This document shows positions 60,258 through 64,000 of a DNA stretch of 64,000 nucleotides, one piece after another; position 1 is the first letter of the stretch; each line of letters starts with the position of its first letter. Location: NCBI GenBank assembly GCA_032690845.1, contig CM064427.1, forward strand, positions 8,009,501 through 8,073,500. The letters are read 5' to 3'. Both the position numbers and the translations under genes were made by a program. This DNA is from Eleusine coracana subsp. coracana (lineage: Eukaryota > Streptophyta > Magnoliopsida > Poales > Poaceae). The notes below the pieces were generated by a model. The model searched no databases and had not been told where the DNA came from. It saw only the letters and a program-made list of their open reading frames with translations.

Positions 60258-60873
60258 GGTGTGCTTGGTAAAGCTTTTGCTTGTGCTAAAAATTGTTTAT
60301 ACTTTAGCTTATTCATTAAAAGTGCTTATTAAATTTATCTAGCTTATTGTAGTATAAACACTTAACCGGTTTGACAAAATAGCTTATCTAGCAACTTATC
60401 TTGGGAGGTGTGACCCATAAACTAGAAAAGCAAGGTTTTTCTTGCTTATGCCTTATAGTACAAAAGAGTGATCCATAAGCTAGAAAAGCAAAGTTTTTCT
60501 TGCTTATGGCTTATGACAATAAAAGTTTTCCTGTTTGATAGAGCTTATAGCTTATGATAGTATAAGCTACTCAATAAGCTGATAATTATGCTTATGTATT
60601 AAAAGTGCTTATTCAGCTTATCTAGTTTATTGAAGCATAAGCAATCCAACTGTTTGATAAAAGTGCTTATGTTTATGCTTATCATGTGAAGTATATGAAT
60701 ATGTGTTCCATAAGCTAGAAAAGCAAGGTTTTGATTGCTTTGCCTCTCTATTACAACATGCCATAGTGCTTATGGTTGTTTATGACAATAAGTGCTTATA
60801 GGTTCAAAGTATTTGGTACCGCTTATTGCTTATCACACCATAAATTGGACTATAAGCTGTACCAAATACACCC
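60258..60873. mobile_element. Tourist-like MITE with internal GCTTAT repeats
   Basis: The left end GGTGTGCTTGGTAAAGC and the right end GCTGTACCAAATACACCC are inverted repeats with a few changes. TAA flanks both sides (60255-60257 and 60874-60876). The interior is full of GCTTAT / ATAAGC words in both orientations and could fold extensively. Confidence 0.75.
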
Positions 60874-60876
60874 TAA

Positions 60877-62269
60877 AAATAATACATTTATTCTTCACAC
60901 AATATTAAAAAATATATAATTAAGATAGACTAGTTAAGACTGCGTTAGAGGCTTATTAAAGTTGTCCTACGTATATGAAAATCAAACAATTTATCTAGTT
61001 CTTAAAAGTTTATATTCTCATTTGTGTATGCACATAAAAAAATTACAATAAAATAATATCGTGTAGTTTTATGATGTGTGACACTGACTTGCATTTTTAA
61101 CAGAGTCATTAATCATGGTTGACTCGATGGGCGGGTAAGATCGAGGTTGACCTAGATAAAAGAATATAATCAGATTTTTTAAATTACACAAAATTTGTAT
61201 GCTTGAAGAAATTGCTATGTTGAAGCCTCTCAAATGTTTGTTTAGATTGACATTATCGGGTTAGATCCAAAGATTCTGGATTGTTTGAATAGGTTTTTCT
61301 TAGTGACAAGTTTGACAACAAAACTTTGTTCTTTATTAGTTTAGATAGATAGACAATGACAAATTAGTTAGAGACATAAAGGTGGACATGATAATCATCA
61401 TAATGTTTCAACCCCTTAATAAATATCTCTATTTGCATATTTTGTAGGATATAAATTATTGTCATAAACACAATAGAGTTTTTCTATGGTCAAAAGGGGT
61501 TATACGTCTTTTTTTCTCTCAAGAAATGTAATTAAGATGCTACTTTTGTAGTCTTCATCATTCGCGGTTATTCATTCAAATTATTGCACTTTCAACCCTA
61601 GCTCCATGTGTTGACCTCGGGCTTTGCTCTGTATCTCCAAGACTCAACTTGGAAACTAAATACAGACTCCAAAGAGCTAACCAAAGACGGCACCATGACG
61701 CAACAATGAGACACTGCCAGCGAGATGGTGGCACTACGAGAGTCTTATACAACATAATGACATGAGGTCGACGTGGCATGATGACGTGAGGACAAATGAA
61801 AACATCATGGTGATAACAACACCACACATGACATAGTGGAGGTAAGATATGTTAGAACTGGCGATACAACTCCATTTTTTATGCTTCATCTCTAGCAATT
61901 ATGCTTAGGGTTTTGTTGTGGCTACGATAATTGCCTAATGATGAGAAAGACCAATGCAAATTCATTTTTTCGCGGATGAGTTGATAGAGGCGTGAGCAAC
62001 TGATCATGTAGACGTTAGACACATGATGATATATAATCGGATCGACAATGGATAATATTTTGTTGGTGAAGGACGATATTAATTACAGTGGTTGCCGTTG
62101 TTTAAGGGGATAGACTGGACTCACTAAGGCTCTTAAGTAAATAAAGATAATAAATACGACAAACAATATTTGTGTGAGTCTGAGAGGTAGACTGGACATG
62201 ATAACATAATGTTTTGTCTCCTCTAAGTACATGTACACACATGGACATGCTGTTGCACATAACATATTT
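60877..62269. other. Intergenic, AT-rich, no gene called
   Basis: No long frame, RNA gene or complete element was recognised in these 1.4 kb. Confidence 0.5.
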
Positions 62270-62510
62270 ACTTTTTTTTTTTAATAAAATGTCTCCTCTT
62301 AATTCGCAAGAGAGATTGTAGAAGTTACAAATACAACCCGTTAGACTCATAAACCAAACATGTCTCCCGCTACAAGAGTGACAATACTCCTGGCCGCACA
62401 ATATGCATCACTATTAGACATCCTATTTTCATAAACAAACTCTATATAGAAACAAAACAATTGTGCTTTGATCTCCTGAACAATATGATACAGACTCTCA
62501 AGATTCATTT
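62270..62510 (-). mobile_element. LINE 3'-end relic
   Basis: A T run (62272-62282) followed by an AT-rich tail and a short minus-strand coding-like stretch (MSNSDAYCAARSIVTLVAG) resembles the RNase H end and poly-A of a plant LINE. Confidence 0.4.
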
Positions 62511-62514
62511 AGGG

Positions 62515-64000
62515 TGTGTTTGGTTGCTTAGCCTAATTCTGGCATGGCTAGAAATAAGCCATGACCAGCTCAGACCAGGGTAAATCTAGCCACATCAGTT
62601 GTTTTTGGTTGGCTGGCTTATTCGGGGCAGGACAAGTTAGCTCGTGTTTGATTTCTTGGTCAGAGGTCTTGGCTACAATTCTGGCCCAAATTAGACTATG
62701 TTTGGTTGGCTGGCTTAAGATGAATCAGGTCACCATGGCCTGGTGTGGTGTGGTTACCACCCCAAACTGTTGCAATTATGGTTACAACAAATTGAGTCAT
62801 AACATCAAAATGTTTGATAAGAAAGTAAGTCATATATAACAGCCAGACATAAATTTAGTCACAACATCATTATCGCAAGGAATAAAAAGTGATCAACAAA
62901 GAATAAAAATTATCCAAGTAAATGTTTAAGATCATATGATTAATATCATCATCAGACAGCAAGGAATAAAAGTCTCCAAGCTACATTTCTACCATCATCG
63001 CATACCAACAGTTTGTATGCTAACCTGCTAGGTGACTCAACACCATTGTGCATAGTAGCACGCCACAAGTTTGCATGCATCACCTGAATTAGAGTTTACA
63101 TCAAAATATCAATGGTGTCCAAACCTCTCACCACTAGCCTACTTGTAATTGTTAGCTAGAAGTAAGCATGCAAAAGTCAGGTGATTAGTGCGCCTACAGG
63201 ACATCTAGATGTAGTAGTACTTTCCCAAATAGGTCCTCATCCAAAGTTCTTTGTTCTCTGCAGTCATCTGAACATAGGTTAGTGCAGTAGCCTTGTTCTT
63301 TGTCTCGGTTAAAAAGCAGAGGACATGCATGAGTGCCTCTCTTGTGAAACCAGGAGTCCCCATGACAGCTTCATAAATCCCAGGTGCAACTTCAGCATGA
63401 ACACTCTGTCACAGCAGTTGCAAACCCTCAGATAGCATTAGTTAAACCTGAGATAAGAGCACTATCATCAGCAGCTGCCCTCTTCATCTTTTTGAGTGAT
63501 GTTGCATCAGATTTGACCTTATCCTTTTTGTCTCCAGTTGCAGCAGCAGCAGTTTCAGATTGAGGGGGAGGTGCTTCAACATCCACATCAATGGTTTCTG
63601 GATCCACATATGGTTGTCCTAAAGCCTCATTTGAACCCATAGCAAACTTGCCTGTAGCTATCCCACTTCTAAAGATGATTTGCATTTGAAAGTAGTTGTT
63701 GATAGGAATGTTCAAATATTCAACATCTTTAGGGTGGTCCTGTGTAGATGTATTATTGAGTTGGTGGCATCATTTTTCAAATGTTCATGGAGGAATGAAA
63801 TACAAGAATGCAAATTCAAAAAACTTGTTGGAGCTAACCTTGGTGTGCTCTTTGTAGTGCTGCACAGAGCAAGAGTGATCATGTAGGAATCCTCTTGCCA
63901 ATTTGCACCACTAAGGTCTTTGAGCTTACAAATTTTAACCCATTTGGCCCTCCATTTGCGCAGCTCATTATACACTTGTGTGCCACTCACATCAAGACCA
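62515..64000. mobile_element. PIF/Harbinger-like element, right end outside window
   Basis: The left border TTA|GGGTGTGTTTGGTTG is the PIF/Harbinger-type end. Downstream lies a Myb/SANT-like ORF on the minus strand, as in the ORF1 of such elements. The transposase and the other end were not seen. Confidence 0.5.
63205..63990 (-). pseudogene. Myb/SANT-like DNA-binding protein (PIF ORF1 type), broken and partial
   Basis: Read on the minus strand: a Myb/SANT-like part (VYNELRKWRAKWVKICKLKD, then LSGANWQEDSYMI), a frame change near 63860, a probable intron, then DHPKDVEYLNIPINNY and IATGKFAMGSNEALG. A Lys/Asp-rich linker follows, and a C-terminal part (HAEVAPGIYEAVMGTPGFTREALMHVL) ends at 63205. 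A TGA at the end of LISGLTNAI and a one-base frame change shortly after it break the protein. The N-terminus continues past the right edge of the window. Such proteins partner the PIF/Harbinger transposase in DNA binding (family knowledge). Confidence 0.65.

Overview
The window is nuclear DNA from a flowering plant, almost certainly a grass (Poaceae). The support is spliced plant genes, a GC-rich intronless gene with high third-position GC, Stowaway- and Tourist-type MITEs, a CACTA terminus, and nested Ty1/copia LTR retrotransposons. The species cannot be fixed from the sequence alone.

Layout. 1-13679 is a nest of long-LTR copia-type elements. A reverse-strand LTR (family D) was invaded by a complete 10.9-kb element (family A) that encodes only Gag, and by a solo LTR (family B) with a perfect target duplication. 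13680-18609 holds a CT microsatellite, a GC-rich low-complexity block, one CACTA end, two MITEs and a field of diverged tandem repeats. 18610-19740 is a single-exon GT8 galacturonosyltransferase-like (GATL) gene. 22877-29956 (minus) is an eight-exon gene for a CCHC zinc-knuckle plus PSP-domain protein of the ZCCHC8 type. Its largest intron carries a compact gag-only LTR element and a tRNA-Ile-like, SINE-like sequence. 30587-32667 looks like a hAT-type element containing a second inverted-repeat element with a GC-rich core. 33117-51655 is a deep nest: a minus-strand LINE, split by a short DNA element, split by a 15-kb copia element (family B), which is split by a 698-bp MULE-type MITE and by a deleted minus-strand LTR element (family C). 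The LINE also carries two Tourist-like insertions. 54025-58923 (minus) is a 16-exon gene for the catalytic beta subunit of PPi-dependent phosphofructokinase (PFP). The right end has a MITE, a LINE relic and the left part of a PIF/Harbinger element with a broken Myb/SANT-like ORF.

The three host genes belong to unrelated processes: wall polysaccharide synthesis, nuclear RNA surveillance and cytosolic glycolysis. No operon-like link exists. Every exon junction given for the two spliced genes keeps frame and uses GT/AG sites, giving proteins of 520 and 561 residues.

The most unusual observation is shared LTR architecture. Families A, B, C and D keep a similar core promoter (a CTAGTTTTTGA-like box shortly before TATA). 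Directly upstream each has a cluster of its own short dyad-symmetric word: CCGGACTA-type in A, ACGGAAnTTCCGT in B, TGACCGGACnGTCCGGTCA in C and ATCGGCACTGCCGAT in D. In B the same dyad reappears inside the element, ahead of an extra ORF downstream of pol.
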